NCBI GenBank assembly: GCA_009741485.1
Contig: CM019236.1
Coordinates: 55,551,273 to 55,615,272 of the forward strand
Reading direction: 5' to 3'
DNA: 64,000 nucleotides
From: Malurus cyaneus samueli
Lineage: Eukaryota; Chordata; Aves; Passeriformes; Maluridae
The position numbers and the translations under genes were made by a program. Below the pieces are notes generated by a model. It did no database searches. It was given only the letters and a program-made list of their open reading frames with translations, and was not told the origin of the DNA. Every line of letters begins with the position of its first letter. Position 1 is the stretch's first letter. Of the stretch, positions 13,939 to 30,480 are shown piece by piece.

Positions 13939-16900
13939 TATCAGTGTTAATGTGCTAATGGTTCCAAGTTCCAACAGAGAGCTCCTCACTAATACCCAAA
14001 GTCCTCTTCAGAAAACTTACTATTCAATTTTTTTTTTGTTAAAATGCAAGTGAATCTATTTTTAAAGTCCATGTTTGGTACCACTGTTTACAAGACAGGC
14101 CAAAAATGTATTTGACATACTGAATAGAGGGCTGGTTTTGCTACAGTGCAGTATCTAATACTACAAAGACAGGGTAACAGTAAGTACTTGAACCTTTTAT
14201 AATAACATCATTTACATCTCTTCTATGTGTCGAATTAGTCACTTCTGTTGTTGCAAGAATACTGTAGAGTGCTGTGTCTGCTGCTGGGAGACTGCATCCT
14301 TTTCCAATAATCAACTGTGTCAATGCAGTTATCATTTGGTTCTTTTTTTATGCAATGCAGTTCATCTACAAGCGGATGCCGCACACGTGGTGTAGATGTG
14401 AGTGGTGGCCCAAATTGGTGACAAGCTTGCAGCGAACAAGGTGCTTCCTGAACACCTTTTCTCTCTTTAGATTTAGAAAAATCATGAGAGCAGGAACAAG
14501 TATGTATGGGACTTTGCCATTAAAAAGTCATATATTCTGTAATAATAGTATTCCTTCTTCAACAAAAATAGCTCTTAGGAAACAAGTAAAATTAAATCTA
14601 AGAACACAATCTATTTGGGAGATTTTTGAATCTAAAAATTCTTTGGATTAAATAAAAAGTTACTTGGGAAAAATATTTTTGAAAATTCAAAATCAAAGTT
14701 GAAGACATGGTCTGGCCCTCTACTTTTACTCCTGAACAAATTTTGATCCCTTCACCATTATGCCATAGAACAGGGATAAACAACTTCCTAAAACTAGCAA
14801 AAGACACAATCCTAAAGTTTCTCAGTTTTCATCTGTGTAATTTTTTTGTTCTTTCCACTTCCCAGGTCAGAGGATTTACGACTGTTTAATCAAGTTTTTC
14901 TGTGAAAACATGTAATTGAAAAACGTGTTTCACATGTACGTTTGACATTCATCAGGGGATTCTAACGTTCCATTTCTTTAAGACTTTAGGTGATGCACAC
15001 TGAGACATACAACATGACTGGAAATAGTTGGGTTTTTTTTAAGGCAGGACAGATGGGTGCAGCTCAGATCAAAAAACATCATGCACGCTGCAAAGTCTAT
15101 CTGCAAACAGAGTGTGGTTAGCCTATTTGGATTATCATGGTTAGAATGCATTGAAGGTCAGAACCTGGTAAGTTGAATTTACTGGGCATTTAAAATGCAG
15201 TGCTGTAGACTGTAGCATGGCAGCTTCAGTTGCGGCTTGTCCTCTCAGGCACAAACTTCCTCACTGACCCAAGTGGAACTGATCAGAAACATCTGTATTA
15301 ATACAAAGTAGAAAAGCAGTGGGTATATACTGGAACTCTACTCTCAACAACTGGCATCCTTTTCCTGCTCCACTCTTTATTCATGACAAACATCTTGCTT
15401 TCATTGAAGACTGCCACTCCCACTGCCAGCTAAGCTGGGTTTTCATGACTGTTTTTACTAATGGGAGGAGTGAAACTGTGACATACCTTCATGTAGACAT
15501 TTTCCATAAAAAATACCTTTAAATGGTTCTGGTTCATTTTACCAGTATGATACTGCAGCATGTGGATGAAAAAAGAATAGCTACTTCATATGGTTGTTAA
15601 CCATTTGCAAAGAGAGGTGTTGTAAATAGGTTTTGAGCATGAAAACAAATGCAGACTTAAATTGTGGATGATACAGACAGATGGAGACTATGAACTAAAC
15701 TAAGGACACTCTCAAGAAACAGTGAAAAATGAAAAAGGGCTGTTTTATTAAACTTTAACTTCAAATAACTGAGTTTATCTTTCCATTTACTTCAGGCTGG
15801 ATTGCTGGAACTGTGTTTTAAAGAAGTGTCAGCTAGTAAGCGTCAGAGTTGTCCTCCCTGATCTTTTTTGGAGTGCTGTGAAAGTCCTAGGTTTGCCTGG
15901 AATAGGCTGACATTTAGTGACATTTAGTTGCCCCCTTGACAAGGAAGTTAGTCTGGAGCCACTGACCAAGAACCCTGGGATATATACTACCACCTCCTCT
16001 TCTCTTGTCTTTCTCTAGACAAATTTTCCCTTAAAATAGCAGTCTACTGATATTTGAGAAGATCACACTCAGGAGAAAATCGAATTATAGATCTGAAAAG
16101 ACTCCAGAAATTTTTGCTTAGTTCTAATTAAAAACCCTCCAGACATTCATAACACATACATAAAATTGCTGGAATTTTACTGGATAGAGGCTCTCTCTTT
16201 GTTCTTCAGTCTTAGAAATACTATGCTGCTTAAATTCATACTTGTCCTGTCTTCATCATCAAGCCCTCAGACCTTCTTCAGATCCTAACATATGACAAAT
16301 CTTTGCACAAGCCAACAGTTTGTTCTATCATTTAGCTAGGTTATAGTTCTGTAGTTAAACAGCTGGATCTCTTGAGGTATATAGGCACCTAACCACTTTG
16401 ACCAAAGATGCACAGAGAAGGCAAAAGGCTTCTTGCCTCCCTTGAAAAGAAACTACCTGTCCAGATCACTTCATACCATTTCTGACAACTGTCTATTTAT
16501 TCTCTCTGGTATTCAGGTGAGCTTCACAGACCAGACTGCATGGAAAACACTAGAGAACATGTTGATACTTTCCATGGACTTTTTCAAAAGAGCCAAGATA
16601 AGCTGATGTGGGTGTACTCCTTTGTCTTTTCAGAAATCTTAATTTTGCTAAGGCTGGTATTGTGTAAGTTGTACTGGGTATTTCTATTGGCACAATAATG
16701 TTGAATTTGGTATCTAGTCCACTATGTTACCTACATGAGATGAAATTTGTAAAACGTGCTCAAGATCCTGGGCAAGGTTAAGTATGCAAAACTGGAATCC
16801 TATGAGTGCTCATTTCTACTCTTGTGCTTGGTTTGTTTTATGGAAATTCAGAGTTGAAATAGGGCATGCACAACAGATCAAACAGCCTCTCTGTCTTCTC

Positions 16901-19900
16901 TTTGAGAAATTGAACAGACTGAGTCCCTTCATTCTCATAGCCACAACTGTGTTTTTCAAGATGCAAACTCCTTTTACATCTTCCAAGTGATATAATGCAA
17001 ATATTTCATATTAAGGGAATAAAAACCCTCCATGTGGCTCTGCTCTATTATTTGAGTGCATCCAATTTACAGCTTTTTAACATGGAGTGTAAAGCATGAT
17101 CCACATTCCTGATTCTGGCTTCTTCTATGCTGACACATTTTGCAGCCTCATGGCACTACACTGAGAAGTGTAACTTCTCCAAGAGTTATTCAGAGAAGAT
17201 GCCTCTATCCAAATGCATCAAATAAGCCTAAAAGATGGAGGAGGGGACACAGGGAGGAAAACAATACAGGGAAAGCTATGGTGTCTAACAAACCAACACT
17301 TTCACAAAGAGGGAGTTGACTGGAGAAGGAGATCTTGGAAATTTGATTTTATCACAAGCTGCATTTGGCAGAGCCCTTATTTTGCATCTTTCCAGCCTTC
17401 AAACCTGATATAAATAGACAGCAGTAAGTATAATTTGTTTTGAATTGGATTTATTACAAAAATAAAGTGTGAAACCAACCTGAAACAGCCAGTTTCCTAG
17501 CTATTTGGATTTACAAGTCCTATGAGCTAACCTAGGTAAATCTTTTTCCCTTTAAGGTGCCAGAGAAAGCAAGGAAGGCAAAGCACTTTCTTGTTTTGAA
17601 ATCAATCTCCTCTTTCTGATGTGACTGGCAGCTTATCTTCCATTTGAGAGTGTATCTTGCAATTTTTTTGTCCAGGGACCTCACACTGCTGCTCTGAAGA
17701 CCTCCTTATCAATCTGACTAGGCAGTCTGATTCAGCTTCCAAACATAGGTACAAATCCTAACCCAAGTTAAACACATTAAGAAGCAGTTCAGTCTTGTTA
17801 TTTACATGTTTGATGGGGGGCCCACTTTCTGGGAGAGATGGCACTGTTTTTAAATATACGCATCTCTCACTTCTTTTTGTTTGCTAACTTTCAAGTCTTA
17901 AACTCAGAGGTACCACTGGCTTCTTGCAATATTTTTCTTAGACCTCTCAAACTGGTATTTTTTTTTAATACATGGGAATTATTACATTTCATGATAATCT
18001 GAAAGAATCTTAGAGTCCAGTGTTCTACAGGCTATAATGTAATAGAAGGCTGGCCTAAATTGATTCATATTATACCTATGCATATGCACACTTTTTTTAA
18101 AGTGTTGTTTGTGAAAATCTTGCCAGAGAAAATCTACTGAAAATCTTCGTAAACAGTTTGAAAATTCTGAGTTTCTTACTTCTGAGCTGACTAGCAACAA
18201 ATTCTTGCTTGGAAATTGTTCATTTGTTTTCTTCTGGAAAGAAGTCTCTGTAATCTGGATATGTACAGGGTATCAGGGAAGCATTTTATCTTTATTTGAA
18301 AAGTTAAACAGTCTGGCCTCTTGGAGTGTCATTCGTCAGGTAAATTTTCCTGCTCTGTTGTCAACTTTTTCTTGTCAACTCTATGAAGATTATAATTTTT
18401 TTTTGAACTGCAAATGCCAGAAATTTTAAAGAAATATGGATCTAGGATGAATACCTAACTCTTGCATGCTCCAAAGTTAACAATACTCTGTGTGTGTCCC
18501 AGTTACGATATTGAAAAAGGAACAAGCAGTAAAAGCAAAAAGAATTTAAACAGCCCTTCAAGCAACTTCTTGGAGGGTTTTCTAAGCCTTGTAGGTTTTG
18601 CTTTTTTGGTGGATTTTATGCCTCTGTTGAATCTTGCTTTTGCACAATTCTACTGTGTAGCTGAGGGGAACATGTCTTCAGATAGAGCAAACTCATTTTT
18701 ATCCACTGTGGTTGACAAGTTTAGAAATACAGAAATCAGAAACCTTATCACCACTGACAGTGAAGCAAAATTAATCACCTGGATACAGGACCCTCAAAGA
18801 AAATATTGATTCAGACAAAAGCCTACCTAGAACCCCTTCTGTGTGGACCAGCTTCCTAAAGTGGGTAATAAAACCAAAATTCTTAACTATGAAATTCTAT
18901 TGCTAAGCAAACATAGGCTATGAAAGCTTGTGTGCCATCATAAAAGAAAGACAGGATCTAATTTGATCAAGATAAATACATACACCAGCATCTGATTGAT
19001 CCTGAACACATATGTTACTGTAGGATTTGTTTCAGTAAGTACAGAAACAAATGTCACGTTTAGAAATCCCAGACTAAAACCCAAGCATTTAAATTGTCCG
19101 TAGTCAGTATTGAACACATCATTTCTACATGGTACTATATGCTTTCTAGGTTTGTGCTGTGCCAAGAGAATTCACAGATCCATGTAAGTTCTCACTATCT
19201 TTAATTTGAAACTGACATTGCATTTACAAATGTTTTTGTTCCTCAAGCTGTGGTCTATTTAGCCCTAGTAGTCTTTAAGTAAAAAGGTCCATGAAACTGT
19301 TTTTTCAAGTCAATTAGGCATTTTTTGTGACTGCCCTTAAAGACACAGGACTTTTAGAAGTTTGTATGGTAACTGTGACATTCCCAACTCAATAAATTAT
19401 ATCACTTTACTTATAGTTATCTGCAGTTATGGGTTGTTTAATTAATGCCCAGTTTTTGAAGACTGCAGCTACTCTTCTGGCTTGACAAAGTTCTTGAGAC
19501 CTGCTTTTCTAAAATATCTCGTTATTTATTTGGAACTGGTAAGTTCAAATGGCTGAACTAAAACATAAGCCATGGCTTTTATTTATGACCTGAAAGTAAA
19601 TGCTCATTTCATTAATGAGATTGCTTAATCACAATGTTTAATATGATTGAACTTTGCTTGTCAATCCACATCCTGATTTTCTGTATATTTTGTCAAGGAA
19701 GAGTTTTAGCTGCTATCAGCACAACTGTGGGAAAATTAATGAAATGCCAGTGGTATTGAAGTACCAGAAGATATTTTTCAGCTCTTTTAATGTGTTGTGA
19801 CAGTAGGAAACATGGGATTCAGCTGGAAATAGCATTGAGTTGTGGATGTGATGAGGTTAAATGACAAATCACTCAAGTATGGAAACAAAGGAAGCAAAGT

Positions 19901-22612
19901 AGCTCAATTTCTCATTTCCTTTTCCTCTTCTGCAAAAAACTCAGAATGATACCTGCCAAACAATAATGAAAAATGCTCATAAGGTCTCATTTTAACTCTG
20001 TTGAGAGCAAACCATGAAGGCACTCTCAGTGCTTCTCCCAGAGAACAAAGCTTGCTTTGAACTCATCATCATCATCATTGGCACAAACACCAGTGCTACT
20101 GAGCTCAGCAGAAAAGCTTCTGACAGTAACCTTGGGATGTGAGTGACAGTCTAAAATGGAATGATATGCACTCCTTTGTCAGTGATTTTTATATTTCTAC
20201 GTATTTTGGAAATCATTGTTCCCATGAAGTTGGGGAGGGAAGGGATTGCTACAACCTTTGAGATCTTTCTGAAGGCTGTCGGATCCAGCTGAGATCTTCC
20301 ATGCTCTGGTCTCACCATCACCCCTCAGAGCCCAATGCTGACTTGACTCCATGAGCAGGAAGGCTTGCCATTTCTCAAATCCATGTTAAATTCAGAGCTC
20401 AGCAGCAATCACCTACTAGCAGAGGCAGATCCTCATTTGACTTTCTGAAAAGATGATATGGCAAACATACTCTTTGGGAGGGCAATGGCTTCAGGAGCTC
20501 CTATACAGTGGTATTTGTGGATAAGACACAAAACGTCCACTTAATATTGGTATTTTTTTATTGTTTGTAAACATTCAGCTCATCAGGCAGATTTTATTGC
20601 TTTTTGGGAAAAAAAAATCTAGAAACCAAAAAATATACTAGCGTAGAGCTGACAATGAAACACACAAAAAAAAACTTTCTGGATGAAATTTCTGACAGAT
20701 TTAGGATAATCAAGACACTGAGTCCAACTTTCAGAATAACACAGGGACTCTGACATGTCAATCTCACCAAAAGGCAATGCCAAACACACAGTGACTCTGC
20801 AAAGACCTTATTTCTTTAAAATATGGATTTGTTCTTGAAGTGACTGTAGTGAATCTTGATCATCCAATGACGCAGATGTAGTGAAAAAATGCTTATCATG
20901 TTAAGAAAAGAGAGCATTCCAAGAAGAGGAAGAAGAGACATAAAGATTAGAGTGTATGACATCCATAACCCTCCAATTACCAAACCACTAGTCAGTGAGC
21001 CAGCACTTGGTGTGACTTAGAACAGCTCAGGGGCTCCCAGTGTATGTTGCCAGCCAGCAGCTCCTAGGAGCCAGTCTAACAATCACAAACCAGTGGCCCT
21101 GTTCTGTCCTCAGGCCGCATGCTTTCCCCCAGCCAAAAGGAGGAGGGATGGCACCAGTCCAGCTTCGACAGCACCTCTCCTTACACTGGAAACACTAAGA
21201 ACAAATCTGCAGGGTTTACACAGCTTTGTTCTGTAGAACAGAAACTGAACCTTTGCCTCTTGAAGATATCTATCTTCAGACTACACAATCCCCATTCCAA
21301 AGATCAAAGGGCTGCTGAGGTACCATTGATTGTTTTGGAAATTATTTTTACCAAAGAATGCTGGTACTTCTCCAGACTGAATTAACAGCCCTTCAGGGCT
21401 GGAGCCAGGAGTGTTTCTCTAATAACAGAACAATGATATTACTTCTTGTTTCACTTACTCCACAAATCACACAGCTTGATAGCTTGAAAAAGAAAAGTTG
21501 TTGGTACCCATATTTCATTTCAGTGTGTATGAAAGTATTCACTTCCTCTGATTTGTAAGTACAATAGTAAGTGCGAATGCTCTGAGAAAAGTCACATCAA
21601 TCACATAATATATAACAGACAACTCTAAGCCTTAAGCCCATAGATGAGGCACAATTTCTTTCATGATACCAGGAAGCCTAAATTGCTAGTTCACAACTTG
21701 TAATGGATTTTGTCATACCTTTTGAATAACCTCACCACTTAATAAAATGCTTCACTAAGTAAAATAATAATAACTGCTCTCTGCTGTACCTTGTAAAAGG
21801 GAGTATTACTTCCTTCGTGTGTTTAGCCTGTTCCTATACCGATGTGTTTTGGCACTCATTTCTCTACACAATATAATAGCATTTTTCAAAATAGCACCTT
21901 CAAACACGTTTCCCACAGCCTTCTTGTATAATACCTACCTTTCTTGACAGTACTGGCATTCTGTATAACCATATTTGGTACGGAGGGCAGGGTGATAGGT
22001 TATGCCAGCCATCTGGCACATCATGCTTGTTTTGTCTTGATATTAAAATGTTGGGGTTTTTTTTGTTGAATTCGTGACTGAGATGTGCTTCTCTGACTTA
22101 CAAATTTTTTGGCATGATCAGTTTACTGAGCTGAGGATAAATCACATCATCAGTATCATTCTAAAGCAAAAGACACTTCTGGGTGTTTTTTAAAAACAGC
22201 CAGTGTCTGCTTCTACCCCATGACTTCCTTTGTGTGGGAAGCTTTGACTTGTAGCAGTCAAGAGCTTCATGAGATGAGAACACTTGAGTGCTCCAAACAA
22301 AAAAACTGAAAAACCCAAACAAAAATTAACAAACTTAGATGAGCTACTTGGTTTCTCTGATTATTCAAGTTCAGCTAAAAGTCCTTACATTAACCAGAAG
22401 AGTCTTTGAAAGAGGGGTAACAAAATTTTCCAAGAATTAATTTTCTGTATTTCACTTTACAGTTTAGTAGCAACTGGATTTTTACTCTGGAGACCTTTGG
22501 AGCACATGATATCATTACACAATAAAGTTTTGATGACCATGGCTCTCCAGATGAATTTTATTTCTCTCATGGTTTGTCTGAAAGGTACGGGCACATGTGT
22601 GTGTATTCATAA

Positions 22613-22763
22613 GCACACACACACACGCGCGCGCGCACACACACACAGATTTTACTGAGCTTAGGATAAACATGTGTGTGCGTGTGTGTGTGTGTGTGCA
22701 TGCGTGTGTGTGTGTGTGTGGGTGTGTGTGGGTGTGTGTGTGGGTGTGTGTGTGTGGGTGTGT
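22613..22763. repeat. CA/CG tract and facing GT microsatellite
   Basis: A (CA)n tract with a central (CG)n core (22613-22648) is followed by a 23-base unique spacer and then a (GT)n tract with GGGTG interruptions (22672-22763). The arms are complementary, so they can fold as a hairpin or cruciform, and the alternating purine-pyrimidine run is a strong Z-DNA candidate. ORFs across it on both strands are repeat translations and not genes. Confidence 0.95.
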
Positions 22764-22769
22764 AATCAG

Positions 22770-26400
<3,631 letters not shown>

Positions 26401-29400
26401 CTAACTGTTTCTTTCAGTCTGTTTTTGTTTGGATTCAGTCCTCAAGCTTGTAAGAGATATTGCCTCATTAATTGGGCACTGGAACAGGCAGGGTTCTTCT
26501 GCAGATGCTGGGCTGAAAATTCATGTGTGTGACTATTAAAACTTAGCTGTGTTAAGCTCATCTCTTTTATTTTCATACCTTCAAGTTCATGAAAATGCTA
26601 AGCCTTCATATGCAGAAGCAACTCCTCTGCTTCATCAGGTTGCAATGCAGCATCTACCTTAAATGGTTGAAGCCATTTTTTTACTTACTAAGCAGAAGTA
26701 AAATGGAAAGCACAACAGATTCAGTTGAATTCCTGTTGTCTTATACAGTAACAGAAAGACTCCTTCCTCTGTCAGAACACAGATCAAAGCTCTGTGTCCA
26801 GAGCTAGTATCTCTCTTAAACCAGACAGCAAGGGAAGCTGTCCTAAGAGGTGATTGTGGTTCCTTACCCCACTTTTGCCATAGATGAGTTAGATGGTGAG
26901 TTAGATAAATGCTTGCCCTTCAAAGATTAAAACCAGTCCAGGATATTTCAGGATGAGGGGCAAAATAGGAACTGGTGTTTGCTTACCCCAAAGGCCTCAG
27001 TGTGAACTTTGCCAGTGACTGCAGCAAGGGCAGAACTGGACTCCAAGCAAATCATTGTTTCCACACTGAAGATCTGCTTTTGTTCTCAGAGAAAACAGCC
27101 CAACAACTCAGGAAAAAGATTCCTCAACCCCAAACCTCACAAATACATAATCTAAGGCTGCAAAATGTATAATTACTGCGGTATTGCAGATTATAGACTT
27201 GGCTGTGTCCTTAGGCGCGCTCTGGCTAGGCGTGGTGTCAGTATTAGCCATGCTCCAGAAAGTAGGACCAAAACACTCTGTAGAGAGGCATTTTGAGGCA
27301 CACAGATGGGTCTCACAAGTGCCAGCACTTCCTACACTTCTGACTGCAGAATACCAGTAAGAGATGAGTTATTCCCTGCCCTCCTCAAATTAGACACACA
27401 GTCATTCCAGACCAAATACGGGAAACTTTTCTCACTCAAGCAAGGGTGGTGGGGGTTTCATTTTTTTCCCTCTGCTACTCTGAGAAACAAAGCATAACCT
27501 GTTCAAGTATTTATGACTCTTTCTGCCAGCCCATCAATGTGTTCAATTCTGGGCAGCTCTTCTTGCATTTATGTTACAGTCTGAAAATGTCATCAGTGAA
27601 CAATCTGCATAAGATTGCCTTCCTGTATGACACATGTAATCTCACTTACACAAAAGAAATACTACTCTATAAAGTGTATTTTTACTGGGAAAACTTGGAC
27701 TTCATCTGCAAAGTTCTCACAATGTCTTGAGTCTCTCCAAGGACACATCCTCTTGACTTTCAAATGGAATTTCTTTGCTATCTTTGATAACACAGCATTT
27801 TATATAAGCGTATTTTCTAACAGGTATAAAAATACAGCTGCCTTCTCCTATTTTTAGATGGAACAGCAACAGCTGCTTTAAGAATACCTTATAATTTTTC
27901 ATTATCAAATTTCACCTACTTCTTTACTTCAAGTCATGAGCTAGAACTTGTCTGATTTTGAAATAAGACTTTTTGGGTCCAGAATACAAAATCTTCTGAA
28001 GACACTGTAAGTTTTTTTTGGCTCTGGAGACTTTAGATAAGGATACTGTAATCTAAACTCTGTGATCAGAGAATGCTTTTTGGTGTGCATGCCTACTGTG
28101 GGTATGGTTACATTATTTGAGAAATGGTAGGCATATTAAAAAATGCTATGTGTAAAAACACTGGGAACACATATTCCCGATTAGTTTTCATTAGCTAGGT
28201 TCCTGCCATTCATTTAAATGGTTACTTATTGTCTGCTAACTAGGAAACAGAAATTTGATTTACTTTCAGTTTGTAGGGACTGTTTATATACTAACAGAAC
28301 GGGAAAAAGGAATCCTAGCAAAAATGTAGAAATTTTTTCAAGTAGAAATGTCTGTCTTTTGTAATTTCCACAATTAATGGTGCAGAAAGCAGAATTAATT
28401 GAAAGGAATCAGATCACTCTCAGGATACTTCTTTTTTTTTCAGAAAAATACTGTAGTTGACCCATCATCACACATACAATTATATACACAAATCCTTCTC
28501 TGCACACACGTTCAAAACCTGAAGGAAATTAGCCTAACAATTGTGAGGAACAGACCTTTTTCACTGTGGAATTCAACATATGATAAGCTTTACTTGGAAT
28601 TTCTACAGCTGATGATATTTACCCTTTATTTCTTTTTATATTCAGGATGCCTATCCCAAATGGCACATCTGGAGGCCTGCAGTTTGAAACTCAACTATTT
28701 TTGGAAACACCACAATTTTCCAACCCAAACTACTCACAGGCCAGTGGCTAGGCTGTCTGTTCACTGCTTTGTTTTTAACTTTCAAAAAGGGTTGTAGGGA
28801 AGGTCTGTTTCTGAGGATATGTGTTATTATAAAAATACCTACAAATACCTAACAGTGTAGTTAGGCTTTCCTCTGGTGTCTCAGTATTTTCTTTTTTACT
28901 CCAAGACTGCTAAGTATGTCTGCGTGACTATGAATGAAGTTATTTAGCTCAGAGGACTATGCAGCTATGTATTTTCAATAGACCTGACATTACTTAAGGT
29001 TAGCCCCAGGCTGCTGTTACGGTGTTACATGAGGTCAAATCCTTCCATACTGCACAAAGCTTTTTATTTCTTCTTAAGTACACACAATAAGATTGACTCC
29101 CAAACTCCACTACATAAATATTTATCATCCAGGACTGCACACACCTCTGCCTTTCCTATTTGTTTAATTATCCATGTATTTTAATGGGAAGAAGGGAGGC
29201 ATCCTGCCCAGTGAAGGAGCTCTTGTCACAGATTTGAATTGTTCAAGAATTAGAGGCTCAGCAAAAGATTGGTACAAGTAGTTTGCAGCAGCATTCTATT
29301 ACATGAAAGCAGCCCTTTCCACACATTCCTCTCTGCAAAGTAAAAGGTACTTTGCTTAAGGATCAGGGACAAAGTATAGCATGGCTTTCATGACTATCCA

Positions 29401-30011
29401 AAGCTGCACTTCACAGCCTACTAAGTCTTTGAAAGAGATACAACAGCACTCATGATAGGACTAATCATATGCACATGTAAGAAATTTCCTTGAACAGCAG
29501 AGTAATTCTGCAAGATGATTCACATAATAAAACATATTATTCAACTGGAAGCACTAAAATATCCTGTTTTGCTCCTGATGTGCTTTCTTTTTAAATTTAA
29601 TAAGTCAACATAATGAATATGGCATTAATGTACAAGCAAAGGAAGGAAGCTCAATCATTCCCAATGATAATACTCAGTAAGTTTCATTCAAATCACCCAT
29701 TCACTGTCCATTCTCATCCAACTTTCAATATTTGCAAATTTATTTGCCAGTATTCTCCTAAGAAGGTGGTCAAAACCACTGCACTGAGGAAAAAAAGCTC
29801 ATCATTGGCTTCACACCATAGTCAGAACTACACTGCACCTGAAGGGGCCTTACTTTTACCAAGATGCTACAGGGCTTTATGCTAAAGCAAAACACAACAT
29901 CAAGGTTGTTCTACACAAATTTTCAAGATTTATATTTTGTTAAAACACCTTACAATTCAGCAAAGGAAGATCAGCGAAATATTTTTAGGTAGTTAACCAG
30001 ATAAGAAGAAA

Positions 30012-30026
30012 ACAGCAGATGGCAGC
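30012..30026 (+). promoter_or_regulatory. CTCF-like motif with one core mismatch
   Basis: ACAGCAGATGGCAGC matches the CTCF core apart from the first C. It is oriented opposite to the site at 13771, so the two face away from each other. Confidence 0.25.
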
Positions 30027-30141
30027 ACCATCTAATAGGCTTTTAAGATCACTGTTGTCAAAACCCCCATAACTCATATACACCCAGCAAGTTATTGATG
30101 CTCACTTATATGTATCACACATTTTGGTCTATGAAACAATA

Positions 30142-30170
30142 AAACACAGACTCTGTTTTAGTCTGTGTTT
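30142..30170. repeat. Perfect 11-bp hairpin with 7-base loop
   Basis: AAACACAGACT (30142-30152) is the exact reverse complement of AGTCTGTGTTT (30160-30170). It is too short for a typical microRNA precursor. It lies in the ZNF474-like intron. Confidence 0.8.
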
Positions 30171-30339
30171 CAGTAGCTCCAGAAACCACTTCCATTGTCT
30201 GAGGTATCACAGCAGAATCCAAAGAATTTCCGAGCTGATGTGACCCTTGAGAGTCTCTAAGCATAGACTGTTCTCTAAGCCTCTAAGACTCTAAGCCAGA
30301 CATGAGTTCTTTGGTTCAGAGAGCCAGGACAGGTACAGG

Positions 30340-30480
30340 AAGAGATCGTTTACAGAGGCTGTTCAGTCACCACCTCTAAAGACATTTAAGGCCGAGAACT
30401 GGGTAAGAGTTTGTCAGCAACGATACTGGCCTAGTTGATTCTGCACTTGCTGAAGGGGAGAGAACTCCAGGGCATACAGG
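30340..30480 (+). mobile_element. Old L3-type LINE 3' end in the ZNF474-like intron
   Basis: CACCTCTAAAGACATTTAAG, GGGTAAGAGTTTGTCAGCAA and CTAGTTGATTCTGCACTTGC follow the order of the L3/CR1 3' untranslated region as I recall it. The terminal repeat is not recognisable. It is antisense to the host gene. Confidence 0.55.

Larger units (their letters stand above)
9614..22580. other. Non-coding, no gene recognised
   Basis: AT-rich sequence with a few more GC-rich patches (for example 11200-11800) that show no coding pattern. A plus-strand 115-codon frame at 18462-18809 resembles no family I know. No transposable element was recognised. Confidence 0.55.

Noticed and set aside
18462..18809. Plus-strand 115-codon ORF
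   Set aside because: No recognised family, no splice or promoter context, and within chance expectation for the window.
30142..30170. Hairpin as a microRNA precursor
   Set aside because: An 11-bp stem is too short for a typical precursor.
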